A DNA stretch of 64,000 nt from contig NC_013720.1 in assembly GCF_000025185.1 (NCBI RefSeq), positions 6,076,001 to 6,140,000 on the forward strand, in the 5' to 3' direction. The notes under the pieces were generated by a model. It was not told where the DNA came from. It did no database searches and worked only from the letters and a program-made list of their open reading frames with translations. The DNA comes from Pirellula staleyi DSM 6068. GTDB lineage: Bacteria > Planctomycetota > Planctomycetia > Pirellulales > Pirellulaceae. A program made the translations under genes and the position numbers. This document shows, piece after piece, positions 33,672 through 42,212 of the stretch (positions within the stretch are counted from its first letter, which is position 1; the number at the start of each line of letters is the position of its first letter).

Positions 33672-34901
33672 ATGCCCGTGCGAATCGCTGCCCGCTATCT
33701 GCTGCCGATCGATGCACCACCGATCGAGCGAGGTGTCATCGAAATCGATGATGCCGGAGCCATTCTTGCGGTTCGCCCGCACGCTGTGGGGGAGGAAGTG
33801 ACCGACCTTGGTGAGGTGGCGATTTTGCCGGCGATGATCAACGCTCATACGCACCTCGAATTCAGTTTGCTGGAGGCGCCACTCGGACAGCCGCGCATGG
33901 TGTTTGGAAACTGGATTGCCGAAGTGGTGGCGCATCGGCGCGCGCGAGGAGCTTCGGGGGTCGACCTTGCTGCAGAAAAAGAATCGGCCCTGGAAGTGGG
34001 GCTTCGTGATAGTGCTGCCTACGGCGTCGCTGCCGTGGGGGAGATTGCCACGCACCCTTTTCCATTCGCTCCGTTTGCCAGTCGTGCTACTGAATCACCT
34101 CGAGTCGACGCACATCTGTTCCTCGAACTCTTGGGGCTCAGTGCCGACCGTGTTGCGCCACTGCTGGAACTCGCTGAAGCGCATCTTCAGCAAGGCGCTG
34201 GTCAAGCTTTACGGGGCCTGAGTCCACACGCACCTTATACGGTGCACCCCGATTTGCTCACCGGAGCGATTGGTCTCTCGAAAAAATATGAAGCAACACT
34301 GGCGATGCATCTGGCCGAATCGTGGGATGAGCTCGAACTCCTCACGTCGCATAGCGGCCCCATGGTCGACACGCTGCGATCGCTGGGAGCGTGGAATCCA
34401 TCGGCGATTCCACGCGGTGTGACTTTTCAGAGCTATCTCGAACAACTAGCACAGGCGCATCGCGCGCTCGTAATCCACGGGAATCTGCTCACCACGAGCG
34501 ACTACGCAATCCTCGCGCAGCACAAGCAGATGTGGGTAGTCTATTGCCCACGAACGCAGAGCTATTTTCCGCATGGCAACTATCCGCTGGCCGAGATGCT
34601 CTCCAGCGGGGTGCAAGTGACAGTCGGGACCGATTCGCGTGCGAGCACGCCTAGTCTCTCCGTCTGGGAAGAACTGCAGCACATCGCCGCGATGCACGAA
34701 AATGTTCCAGCCTCGACCATCCTCCGTTTGGGAACCATCGAGGCCGCGCGAGCGCTGGGCCTAGACTCCAAGCTCGGCTCGATCACTTCGGGCAAGCTGG
34801 CGAAATTCGTGGCGGTGCCCATCAGCGAAACACCGCACGATCACGAAGACCTGTATGAACTCGCGCTGCAGCAGCAACCAACTATAGTCGGCAGTTGGTG
34901 A
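33672..34901 (+). CDS. Amidohydrolase (possibly aminofutalosine deaminase)
   Basis: A 409-residue metal-dependent hydrolase. The HxH metal motif is AMINAHTHLEFS (about residues 56-67); further ligands are in MHLAESWDELELLTSHSG, RALVIHGNLLTTSDY and GVQVTVGTDSRASTPSLSVW (Asp). The HAESxxE, GTDSxAS patterns and the MNAHTHLEFS start resemble the ATZ/TRZ-MtaD group and MqnX (aminodeoxyfutalosine deaminase), which would fit the futalosine menaquinone route common in planctomycetes; this specificity is inference. Its stop overlaps the hisG stop by 20 bases, tail to tail. Confidence 0.85.
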   Translation: MPVRIAARYLLPIDAPPIERGVIEIDDAGAILAVRPHAVGEEVTDLGEVAILPAMINAHTHLEFSLLEAPLGQPRMVFGNWIAEVVAHRRARGASGVDLAAEKESALEVGLRDSAAYGVAAVGEIATHPFPFAPFASRATESPRVDAHLFLELLGLSADRVAPLLELAEAHLQQGAGQALRGLSPHAPYTVHPDLLTGAIGLSKKYEATLAMHLAESWDELELLTSHSGPMVDTLRSLGAWNPSAIPRGVTFQSYLEQLAQAHRALVIHGNLLTTSDYAILAQHKQMWVVYCPRTQSYFPHGNYPLAEMLSSGVQVTVGTDSRASTPSLSVWEELQHIAAMHENVPASTILRLGTIEAARALGLDSKLGSITSGKLAKFVAVPISETPHDHEDLYELALQQQPTIVGSW

Positions 34902-35733
34902 TTTGCATTTCCATGATCGCCGTGGCACCGATGGCATCGAGGCGCTCCATCACACCGATCACTTCCCCTTGCTTCACCATCACACGCACGGAGCACCAAT
35001 CCTGGTCTTCGAGCGAGTTGATGGTTGGGCTATTGAAGCCGGGAGTAATTTTTTCTGCTTCCGCGAGCTTATCGCGTTTGATGTTGTACTCGAGGAGCGA
35101 GTACGCGCGAGCAATCACGACCCCTTCGAGACGCCGCACGACCCGATCGGCCAGTTCGGTGTTTTGGCAGTTTTTCCCTTGGATCAGCATCGTTTCATAG
35201 CGGCCGATATCGTCGAGAATGCGAAGCCGATTCGCGGCGAGTGTGCTGCCGGTTTCGACTAAATCGACGATCGCATCAGCAACACCCAGCGTCACCATGA
35301 TCTCGACGCTGCCGCCGAGCGTGACCAAATGAACGTCGGCATTGTGCTGCTTGAGATAATTTTTGGTGATGTTGGGGAAGCTTGTAGCGACCCGTTTTCC
35401 GGCGAGCTGCGAGGCGCTCGTGATGCCGGAATCATCGGGAACGCAGAGCGCGAGTTTGCACTTGCCCACGCCGAGTGCGAGTCGCGTGACGACATCGACC
35501 CCCGATTCTCCGATGAGATCGCTACCGGTGATCCCCATGTCGATGGCACCTTCGGCGCACAGCACGGGAATATCGTCGGTCCGCAGGAAAGTGATGTCGA
35601 TCGGCATTTCGCCAACGCGCGCAAAGAGGCTCCGCTCTTGGCGACGAAACGCCAGTCCCGCTTGTTTCAGGAGTTCGCCTGCCAGTTCCGAAAGACGACC
35701 TTTGCTCGGAACTCCGATTCGAAGATTCGACAT
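34882..35733 (-). CDS. hisG: ATP phosphoribosyltransferase, long form
   Basis: A 283-residue HisG with the C-terminal regulatory ACT-like domain (long form; short HisG lacks it and needs HisZ). The N-terminus reads MSNLRIGVPSKGRLSELAGE; substrate-binding blocks are ITFLRTDDIPVLCAEGAIDM GITG and VDLVETGSTLAANRLRILDD. The C-terminal domain ends KITPGFNSPTINSLEDQDWC SVRVMVKQGEV. First step of histidine synthesis; hisE is encoded just upstream on the same strand. A GGAAGAG lies before the ATG. Confidence 0.97.
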   Translation of the reverse strand: MSNLRIGVPSKGRLSELAGELLKQAGLAFRRQERSLFARVGEMPIDITFLRTDDIPVLCAEGAIDMGITGSDLIGESGVDVVTRLALGVGKCKLALCVPDDSGITSASQLAGKRVATSFPNITKNYLKQHNADVHLVTLGGSVEIMVTLGVADAIVDLVETGSTLAANRLRILDDIGRYETMLIQGKNCQNTELADRVVRRLEGVVIARAYSLLEYNIKRDKLAEAEKITPGFNSPTINSLEDQDWCSVRVMVKQGEVIGVMERLDAIGATAIMEMQITNCRL

Positions 35734-35808
35734 TACTCTTCCCGCCTCATGCCAACGGCCGCTAGGGTGTGCCGCAGGCGATTGGATAAAGACTGATGAT
35801 GACGGCCG

Positions 35809-35824
35809 GTGACCATCGGGTCAC
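35809..35824. repeat. Small hairpin GTGACC-ATCG-GGTCAC
   Basis: Perfect 6-bp inverted repeat with a 4-base loop in the hisE-hisG gap, next to the dispersed palindrome at 35848-35864. Possibly part of one longer structured intergenic element between the two his genes. Confidence 0.35.
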
Positions 35825-35847
35825 TCGCACGTCGACTATGCCTGCTC

Positions 35848-35864
35848 GGCCGGTGGAACCGGCC
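35848..35864. repeat. Dispersed palindrome GGCCGGTGGAACCGGCC, copy 1
   Basis: Inverted repeat GGCCGGT / ACCGGCC with a GGA loop. The identical 17-mer recurs at 63597-63613, and the next six bases are also similar (TTACTT here, CTACTT there). A repeated intergenic palindrome in one genome window points to a REP-like dispersed element. Confidence 0.55.
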
Positions 35865-35998
35865 TTACTTGATAAGGTGCTAATGATGCTGCAACTAAAC
35901 AAACTCGCCTCGACACTGGCAATGAAGAGTGCCGAGGCGAGGGTTGGTCGCTTTGTTCGCGGCCAATTCGACCGCTCTATTCTACTTGGAACACGCAC

Positions 35999-36358
35999 TT
36001 ATTTCTTGGGGCGTGAGTTCTTTTCGTTGATCCCTGACATGCCGAAGCGACGGGCAATTTCTTGCTCCACTTCGCTGATCGGGATGTCGTGATAACCGAG
36101 CATCACCATCAGGTGATAGATGAGGTCGGCTGATTCGTAGATCAGATGAGCGCGGCCGGTATCGCCAGGTTCGGCGGCGGCTTCAACCACTTCGTGAGCT
36201 TCCTCGAGAATCTTGCTGCCGATCTTCGTGAGTCCACCTTGGAAGAGCGACGCGGTGTAGCTCTTTTCTGACGGATTGCGTTTGCGATCCTGGATGACCG
36301 ACATGAGCTGCGCAAGCACAGTGTCAGCAGCGGTGGAGGCAGCGTTTTCTGGTGTCAT
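35999..36358 (-). CDS. hisE: Phosphoribosyl-ATP pyrophosphatase
   Basis: A 119-residue MazG-fold hydrolase, the second step of histidine biosynthesis. Conserved blocks: VIQDRKRNPSEKSYTASLFQ GG, KIGSKILEEAHEVVEAA (E..xE metal motif, EEAxE) and ESADLIYHLMVMLGYHDI (E..DLiYH). AAAGG precedes the start codon at the right distance. It is upstream of hisG on the same strand with a 265-base gap that holds palindromes; a promoter for hisG could also lie there. Confidence 0.96.
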   Translation of the reverse strand: MTPENAASTAADTVLAQLMSVIQDRKRNPSEKSYTASLFQGGLTKIGSKILEEAHEVVEAAAEPGDTGRAHLIYESADLIYHLMVMLGYHDIPISEVEQEIARRFGMSGINEKNSRPKK

Positions 36359-36689
36359 AGTGGGCCTTTCGAGGGGAACGGTTCCGCCGACCCCGCCCTG
36401 GTCGGTAACAATGTAGGGGCGGCAAGGCGGCTCACTCGCAGCAAAACAACCGTCGCGGTTATCCAGGGGCGCCTTAATTAGGTAGCCCAGGACCTGGGAG
36501 ACGCGACGCTGTCAGCTCGCCCGTTCTGCGGTTAGCCAATCGCCAGAGTTTATTTTGGCAACTCCCTTGCCGCAAGTCGCTGTCGCACTTGATGTTTCGA
36601 AACTCAGCGGCGCTGGGCGATGAATTCGGCAAGAATTTTCAGTGAAAACAGGCTTTCGCCCCATCATCAAGGTGGCGCAAACAGGGAGG
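36359..36689. other. Intergenic region upstream of hisE
   Basis: About 330 bases between hisE and the end of the carboxylase-like gene. It contains a small inverted repeat CCGACC (36387-36392) / GGTCGG (36400-36405) and no convincing gene. The short frames on both strands have no recognisable sequence features. Confidence 0.5.
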
Positions 36690-39305
36690 CTATCGCAGCT
36701 GCGATGCGCCGTCGCGCGGGGGAGTGGCCAAATTGCCAGCAGTGTCCCAAGTGGTCCAAGAACCGACGGGGCGGCCATTTTCGAAAGTTACCTCGGCTGC
36801 CAAGGGGCCTGTGGGGTGCCACTCGCGGACGATTCCATGGAGTTTTCCGGCGGCATAGGTGAGCTCAGCCTCGCGCGACCCGTCGGGACGATACTTGGTT
36901 TGCTTCCCATCGAGCTCGTCGTGGAGATACTCGGCCACCAAGGTTAGCCCTCCCGACTCACTCCAACGCCGCACACGCGATCGTCCATCCCCGAGGTTGA
37001 GGCGGGTGATTTTTTTCTCGCCCCCGGGATAGCGGGCAACAACCTGCTCGGTCGCTGTGCCGGGTGCGATGACTGGCGAAGAATCGGCGGTGGCCGGAGC
37101 CCGGAAGTCAGTCGCTTCCGCCAGCGGCGCAATCCACTCGTTATGCCCCAAGCTTGTCAGTCGCACAGAGGCCAAATCAACGTCGGGAAGGACCATTGGC
37201 TGTAGTGGCCTGCGGTTATGCGACACCATTGAATCGACGAAAACTCGAGGGCGCACACCTTGCTCGCGCTGCCACTCTCTGGCGACATGCTGCACATAGA
37301 CATGAATCATCCCCGGATTGGCCGCCATGCGCCGAATCTGGCTGTCGGTGAGCTCGTGATGGTGGTTCCAGTTGACGAAGATCCCGCGCGCATCTTCGCA
37401 GAGAATGATGCGCGGCAAGTCGCGCCACGAAGCTGTTCGTTGCCGCGATTGATCGAACAAAACGGGGGTTGGCTCCCCCACTTTTGTCAGTCGAACGGTC
37501 CCACTCCACACATCGGCGGGGACAAGTTCGGGATCGTCGAGCACCACAAAAGGGTCGGCTGTTTGATTCCCTTGAATAGCAAACGGATGAGTAGCGGCGA
37601 GTTGATAGCGAATGCGATCGCCGCCACGTCCAGCTATCAAAGCCCGGCAAGTTTCGATCAGTTCGACAAGCTGCAGCGTCGTTGGGTTTTGCAAGGCAGC
37701 GTTTTTTCGCGCGAGAGCCAGCCGCTCGAGTTGCAGCGACCATGCCTGGGAAGCTTCAGCTTCAGCAGCGGCTGTCACTTCAACTTCGGCACGCTCCAAG
37801 GCTTCGGCCAGTGACTGCGTTCGGCGAGCTTGCACATCGCGTCCGGTCGCTTGCTTCCAGCGCTCTGTCAGCTGCCTGGTCGCCGTCGCGTCGTCCGTCG
37901 AAAGTGGGTTACCAATCGCGCGAATACCGAGATAGGGTTCGTAAATCAGCACGAGCCCGGGGAGCTTACTCCACGGCATCGCATTGGCATCGGAGGAAAC
38001 AAACACGACGCTGGGGCGCTCCCCGGACCACTTGCTCCAGTCGATCGACGAACTTCCATCGACTTCTGTTTGGGACAGCGAGCGTGGCGACACACGAAAC
38101 TGCACGTGAAATGTCCCCTGTGTTCGCTGCATCATCCGCCAACTGAAGCGATAACCTTCTTCGGTGAAATCGGGGTCTCCCTCGATCACTAGGTGACGCA
38201 GCGGAACGACGACGCCAAGCAGCAGCACCAGCGCTATCGCAGCCGCTGCCCAGCGGCTGACCGGTTGCGGCTTCACGCTGGGAGAAGAAGCGGCCGACGA
38301 TTGCCAGCCGAGCAAGGCGCCGATTCCTGGAATGGCGAATATTCCGACGAAAAACAACTTCCAGTCAGGGGCCGGACAAGATCGCGTCTGGATGCGATCC
38401 CACAAACGCCGGGGCCAGTCGGGTTCGCAGAACAACAGCGTGGTGCCTGCTGCGAGGTAGGGCAAAGCCGCCAGCGAAAACATCAGCTCGTTCATGCCGT
38501 GAAAGGCAAACACCAAGCCAATGGCGAGAGGTCGCGTGCGACGCAGGATCAGCATCGGGCCGATCGCCATATCGAAAAACAGCCCCGCCCAGGCCAACAG
38601 GTAAGCCAGTTGTGCGCCATCGATTGGAAGGGCAATCCCGCACCGCGACAGGTTGTCGATCAGGCCGTAACAGCCTCCCTGAATCGGAATGCCGGTGAGC
38701 CAATCGACATCGAATTTCGCGATGCTGGCGAAGAAGTACATGAAGAACAGTTGTGCTCGCAGGAGCAAAATGGACCAAAACGGAACCGCTTCTGCAGCAA
38801 CGAGCGGCTCGATTTTGCCTCCCTGTCGGCGGCGAAGCCATTGGTCGAGCGACCAACAATTGGCAGCTGGCGCGAAGATCAAAATGGCGGTGAAAAGCGA
38901 AATCAAATAGTAGTGATTTTGGTAGAACGCTTGATCGGAGAAGAAGAAATAGTTCCAAGTGAGAAACAGCACGATGGCACTCGCGCGATACCAGTAGCCC
39001 ACGATCATGCCGACCGCTGCGACACCGAGCGCCAGGAACACCAACTGCATGCCGACCACGGAAAGTGGCGTGATCCACTCCAGCCCCGGGTAAGGAAAGT
39101 GGAATAAGTGGGGGGCATACATCGCTTGTAGCCGGCCACCATTCGGCGCAGGCCCAAGAAAGCGGTACGACTGCCAGAGCATCACTGCTCCGAAGATCAT
39201 CCGAAAGATCGCCAAGGATGATCCATCGACAGGAGCGGCGAGCAGATCGCTCCACCGTTTTGCCAAAGAGATTTTCGCAGCCGATGATTGCTTAGGTGCC
39301 AGCAT
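36690..39305 (-). CDS. Vitamin K-dependent gamma-carboxylase-like (HTTM) membrane protein with MORN-type C-terminus
   Basis: An 871-residue protein. Residues about 30-330 form the multi-helix HTTM domain with the carboxylase signatures NHYYLISLFTAILIFAPAA (His131 at the position of the essential His of human GGCX) and FASIAKFDVDWLTGIPI (Lys197 at the position of the proposed catalytic base). About 390-760 is a periplasmic-type region including FSWRMMQRTQGTFHVQF, and RVFVDSMVSHNRRPLQPMV LPDVDLAS, matching VSxNxR..Q..i.P.vDL of GGCX. The last 90 residues hold MORN_2-like repeats (LVAEYLHDELDGKQTKYRPD, GKLHGIVREWHPTGPL, GRPVGSWTTWD). Bacterial homologues have been found in planctomycetes and Leptospira; activity is unknown. 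Confidence 0.9.
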   Translation of the reverse strand: MLAPKQSSAAKISLAKRWSDLLAAPVDGSSLAIFRMIFGAVMLWQSYRFLGPAPNGGRLQAMYAPHLFHFPYPGLEWITPLSVVGMQLVFLALGVAAVGMIVGYWYRASAIVLFLTWNYFFFSDQAFYQNHYYLISLFTAILIFAPAANCWSLDQWLRRRQGGKIEPLVAAEAVPFWSILLLRAQLFFMYFFASIAKFDVDWLTGIPIQGGCYGLIDNLSRCGIALPIDGAQLAYLLAWAGLFFDMAIGPMLILRRTRPLAIGLVFAFHGMNELMFSLAALPYLAAGTTLLFCEPDWPRRLWDRIQTRSCPAPDWKLFFVGIFAIPGIGALLGWQSSAASSPSVKPQPVSRWAAAAIALVLLLGVVVPLRHLVIEGDPDFTEEGYRFSWRMMQRTQGTFHVQFRVSPRSLSQTEVDGSSSIDWSKWSGERPSVVFVSSDANAMPWSKLPGLVLIYEPYLGIRAIGNPLSTDDATATRQLTERWKQATGRDVQARRTQSLAEALERAEVEVTAAAEAEASQAWSLQLERLALARKNAALQNPTTLQLVELIETCRALIAGRGGDRIRYQLAATHPFAIQGNQTADPFVVLDDPELVPADVWSGTVRLTKVGEPTPVLFDQSRQRTASWRDLPRIILCEDARGIFVNWNHHHELTDSQIRRMAANPGMIHVYVQHVAREWQREQGVRPRVFVDSMVSHNRRPLQPMVLPDVDLASVRLTSLGHNEWIAPLAEATDFRAPATADSSPVIAPGTATEQVVARYPGGEKKITRLNLGDGRSRVRRWSESGGLTLVAEYLHDELDGKQTKYRPDGSREAELTYAAGKLHGIVREWHPTGPLAAEVTFENGRPVGSWTTWDTAGNLATPPRDGASQLR

Positions 39306-39455
39306 AGACTTGCTATCAATGCATGAAAGGAAAATCCGCGAGCCAATCCACCATGTGGGGTGTATCGGTCGTATCGGTTCTTCCGTCGGCTGACGATATC
39401 AAATATCGCCAGCTAGCGGCATTGCTTAGCAAACAGAGATCGCACTCCGACATCG

Positions 39456-39477
39456 CACGGGGAATGAGCGCCCCGTG
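39456..39477. terminator. Hairpin downstream of the BBP7-like gene
   Basis: CACGGGG (39456-39462) / CCCCGTG (39471-39477), a perfect 7-bp stem with 8-base loop, 10 bases after the minus-strand stop codon. No U-run follows, so it may be a weak terminator or a 3' stabilising hairpin. Confidence 0.45.
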
Positions 39478-39486
39478 ACTGCGGCG

Positions 39487-40713
39487 TTAGTGCTCGATCA
39501 GGAACGAGAACGTGGCACCCACAAGTCCCATGTCTTGATCGGTAACGAAATAGATGTCGTCGAGATAGAACGGATCGCGGGCGACACTCGCAACCGAACT
39601 TCCCCACCACTGGGCTTCAAACGCTGCTCGCATACTAAACCGCGTCCGCTCGCCCCACCAGTTTCGCTCGAGGCCGATTTGCGTTTCGATGACCGGCACG
39701 AGATCGTAGGAGGATTCGCCGGAATCGATCGGAAACGTGAAATCTTCGGTGAATACAGCGTCGTATTGGTAACTAGTGTCGCCGAAGAGGAGCGAGCCTC
39801 GGAAGTTGCCGAAGGCAGCGAAGTTGTCGCCAAAAAGTGGTCGCCGCAGGTTGATGGATGCCGTGGGACCTACTCCGTCGAAGCTATTGGTAAATCGTGT
39901 AGCGAAGAAGGGAATACCGAGATCGACGGTGGATGCCGTTTCGGTATGGGCGACACGCAAACCTCCACCTAATTCCATTTCGAGGTTCCCCAAGCAATTG
40001 ATTTGGGTCATCTCGAAATCAAATGCCAACAGACCGAGCGACTGCGTCACTTCCATGCCAGTCAGATCGTCGGTGAAGAGATCGGAATCGGCATCGAGCC
40101 ACCAGAAACGCGTGCGGAAGCCAAAGCCCTCTTCGTTACGGACACCAACGAAGAATCGAGGGGTGGCTTGAAACCCATACGAGGGCTGAATCGATCCGAG
40201 AAAGCCCGAGGGGAGTCCGAAGTCGCCCGAGTCAGCGTCTCCAGCATCAGCCGCATCGGTATCGCCTGAATCAGCGTCTCCACCGTCAGCCCCATCTGCC
40301 CCGTCAGCCCCATCGCTACCGCCTGAACCAGCGTCTCCACCATCAGCCCCAAGACCACCGTCAGCAAACGGTCCGGCATCTCCCCCATCACCACCAAAAA
40401 CAATGGCGGAAAGGAAGTCGGCTTTGTTCTGAAAATGAGGACGAACGGTCACAAGTTCAAAACCGCCATACCAGCCACCGATAGGGCGATCGCAGCCGTG
40501 CGAACCGGTGTAGTAGCTGACGGGTGGCATTCGCTCAATCTCGGCAACTTCCGAGCGGAGTGTATCGAGTTCCGATTGCATGGCAGCGAACCGCGACTCG
40601 AGGTCGACGCCAGCAGGCTGACTCACCCACTCGACCGGTTGCTGGGCCACGACAGCCGACACAACGAGCAGACCTAGACTCAAAACAGTGAGACTCGACG
40701 TTCGTATTAACAT
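39487..40713 (-). CDS. BBP7-like outer membrane protein with Gly/Asp/Ala tract
   Basis: A 408-residue protein starting with a signal peptide (MLIRTSSLTVLSLGLLVVSA), a short coiled-coil stretch (LESRFAAMQSELDTLRSEVA), a conserved region WYGGFELVTVRPHFQNKADF and then an uninterrupted low-complexity Gly/Asp/Ala/Ser tract (residues about 107-166). The C-terminal half alternates beta-strands with Tyr/Phe/Arg, as in the BBP7 family of planctomycete beta-barrel proteins, and ends GATFSFLIEH. Probably inserted in or attached to the outer membrane. The open frame upstream of the ATG (to 40845) is not expected to be coding. Confidence 0.8.
   Translation of the reverse strand: MLIRTSSLTVLSLGLLVVSAVVAQQPVEWVSQPAGVDLESRFAAMQSELDTLRSEVAEIERMPPVSYYTGSHGCDRPIGGWYGGFELVTVRPHFQNKADFLSAIVFGGDGGDAGPFADGGLGADGGDAGSGGSDGADGADGADGGDADSGDTDAADAGDADSGDFGLPSGFLGSIQPSYGFQATPRFFVGVRNEEGFGFRTRFWWLDADSDLFTDDLTGMEVTQSLGLLAFDFEMTQINCLGNLEMELGGGLRVAHTETASTVDLGIPFFATRFTNSFDGVGPTASINLRRPLFGDNFAAFGNFRGSLLFGDTSYQYDAVFTEDFTFPIDSGESSYDLVPVIETQIGLERNWWGERTRFSMRAAFEAQWWGSSVASVARDPFYLDDIYFVTDQDMGLVGATFSFLIEH
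40216..40395 (-). repeat. Imperfect Gly/Asp/Ala repeats coding tract
   Basis: About 180 bases encoding 60 residues made almost only of Gly, Asp, Ala and Ser (GGDGGDAGPFADGG..., GADGADGADGGDADSGDTD). The DNA has recurring nine-base units read on the plus strand as variations of CATCAGCCC and CGTCTCCAC. Likely prone to slippage and length variation between strains. Confidence 0.7.
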
Positions 40714-41165
40714 CGGATCGAAGCATCCTTGCGGCAACAAGCAGTAGGTGAGGTCGATTCCTGTTTGCGAGGAAATACGGCTGCCGTAGGCAGGTTCTAC
40801 GACAGCTACTACCGTTGAATCGGTTGCGGAACGCATTACCGTCATCTCCAGATCATGCCGCGAGCGTGGAATTTGCTGCCCCCGCCACGAGAGGCATGTT
40901 TTTTTGTGAAGATCCGACAGAGTCGTCTCAAACGTTAAGGTTGATGCGTCAGGAATGGACTAGACGGCATTTTCGCACTGAAAACCGAGCGTTCGATTCG
41001 CCGCACTATCGCGGAGCCTCTGGTCCGGACGGTTGCCGTGGGAGAGGTTTTACGGTCTTCTTATTAGTGACTAACGTGATGAATTCTTCACCTTTCGCCA
41101 CTTTGGCGGCGATGGGTGCGAGTGCTCGAGAGAACCAAATCAACTGGCTGGGGCGGAGCGTCGCC
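40714..41165. other. Intergenic region between the BBP7-like gene and miaA
   Basis: About 450 bases between two divergent genes. The miaA frame stays open back to 40815, but residues before the chosen start have no expected conservation. No clear promoter boxes or palindromes stand out here beyond the RBS of miaA. Confidence 0.45.
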
Positions 41166-42212
41166 ATGACCTCGGATAAACAACCCGCAATGGAAGAGCA
41201 CGAAATGAGCTCGCCGCTGCCTGTTCCCCCGGCAGCCGACTGCTGGTACTTAACCGGCGCAACAGCAGCCGGGAAATCGGCGGTAGCGATCGAGTTGGCG
41301 GGGCGTTTGAACGCCGAAATCATCTCGCTCGACAGCATGGCGGTTTACGAAGGGATGGATATTGGCACCGCGAAGCCAAGTGCCGAACAACGGGCTGCTG
41401 TGCCGCATCATTTGCTGGATGTCGTGCCGCCAACCGAAGACTACAGCTTGAGCAGCTATATCGACGCCGCTCACGAGGCGATTGCCAAGATTCGAGCTGC
41501 GGGGAAAGTGCCACTGTTTGTTGGGGGGACGCCGCTGTACCTCAAATCGCTGCTTCGCGGGGTCTATCAGGGTCCTCCAGCCGACTGGGAATTTCGGGAG
41601 CAAATCGAGCAGGAACTGCACACACTTCCGCTCGAGGCACTGCACGAGCGACTTTCCGTGATCGATCCGCTCGCTGCAGCGAAGCTGCATCCGCACGACA
41701 AACGGCGCATCGTGCGAGCGCTCGAAGTCTTTCGCTTGACAGGAGTTCCGCTCAGCCACCAGCAGATGCAGTTCGACGAAGGCCGACCTGCAACTGCCAT
41801 GCATGTGTTCGTTTTGCAGTGGCCACGCGAGCAGCTCCACGAGCGAATTCAGGCCCGGGTCGATCAAATGTTTGCAGCTGGGCTGGTCGACGAAGTTCGA
41901 GGGCTCTTGAAAAGGTATGGCTCACTCAGCCGAACTGCTTGTCAGGCCGTAGGTTACCGCGAAGTTCTCGACTATCTGCGGTCGCTCGGTGAGGTAAACG
42001 CCGACGACGAGCATCCCCGCCCTGCCCCGATGACACTCGCCGATTGCAGCGAACGTGTGAAGATTCGGACCCGTCAATTTGCTCGGCGTCAGGAAACATG
42101 GTTCCGCTCGCTCAGCGAGTGCACGTTTGTGCCTCAAGTGCATGGCAAATCACCACTTATAATCGCGGACGAGATTCTGGCGATGTGCAGTGGATCGGCT
42201 ACGACGGCGTAG
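41166..42212 (+). CDS. miaA: tRNA dimethylallyltransferase
   Basis: A 348-residue enzyme that transfers a dimethylallyl group to A37 of tRNAs reading UNN codons. The P-loop is WYLTGATAAGKSAVAIELAG; the second motif SLDSMAVYEGMDIGTAKPSA (DSxxVY) binds tRNA; further blocks are PLFVGGTPLYLKSLLRGVYQ and FVLQWPREQLHERIQARVDQM. A GGAG 7 bases before the ATG at 41166 supports this start; an ATG at 41205 (after GGAAGAG) would give 335 residues, closer to the family average of 310. The frame is open upstream to 40815 but has no homology there. Confidence 0.95.
   Translation: MTSDKQPAMEEHEMSSPLPVPPAADCWYLTGATAAGKSAVAIELAGRLNAEIISLDSMAVYEGMDIGTAKPSAEQRAAVPHHLLDVVPPTEDYSLSSYIDAAHEAIAKIRAAGKVPLFVGGTPLYLKSLLRGVYQGPPADWEFREQIEQELHTLPLEALHERLSVIDPLAAAKLHPHDKRRIVRALEVFRLTGVPLSHQQMQFDEGRPATAMHVFVLQWPREQLHERIQARVDQMFAAGLVDEVRGLLKRYGSLSRTACQAVGYREVLDYLRSLGEVNADDEHPRPAPMTLADCSERVKIRTRQFARRQETWFRSLSECTFVPQVHGKSPLIIADEILAMCSGSATTA

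Noticed and set aside
35762-35998. Minus-strand 78-codon frame between hisG and hisE
   Set aside because: Overlaps the palindromes and has no sensible composition; likely chance.
40216-40395. Short repeats that could be taken for a CRISPR array
   Set aside because: Units are nine bases without unique spacers and lie inside a coding frame; they encode Gly/Asp/Ala repeats.
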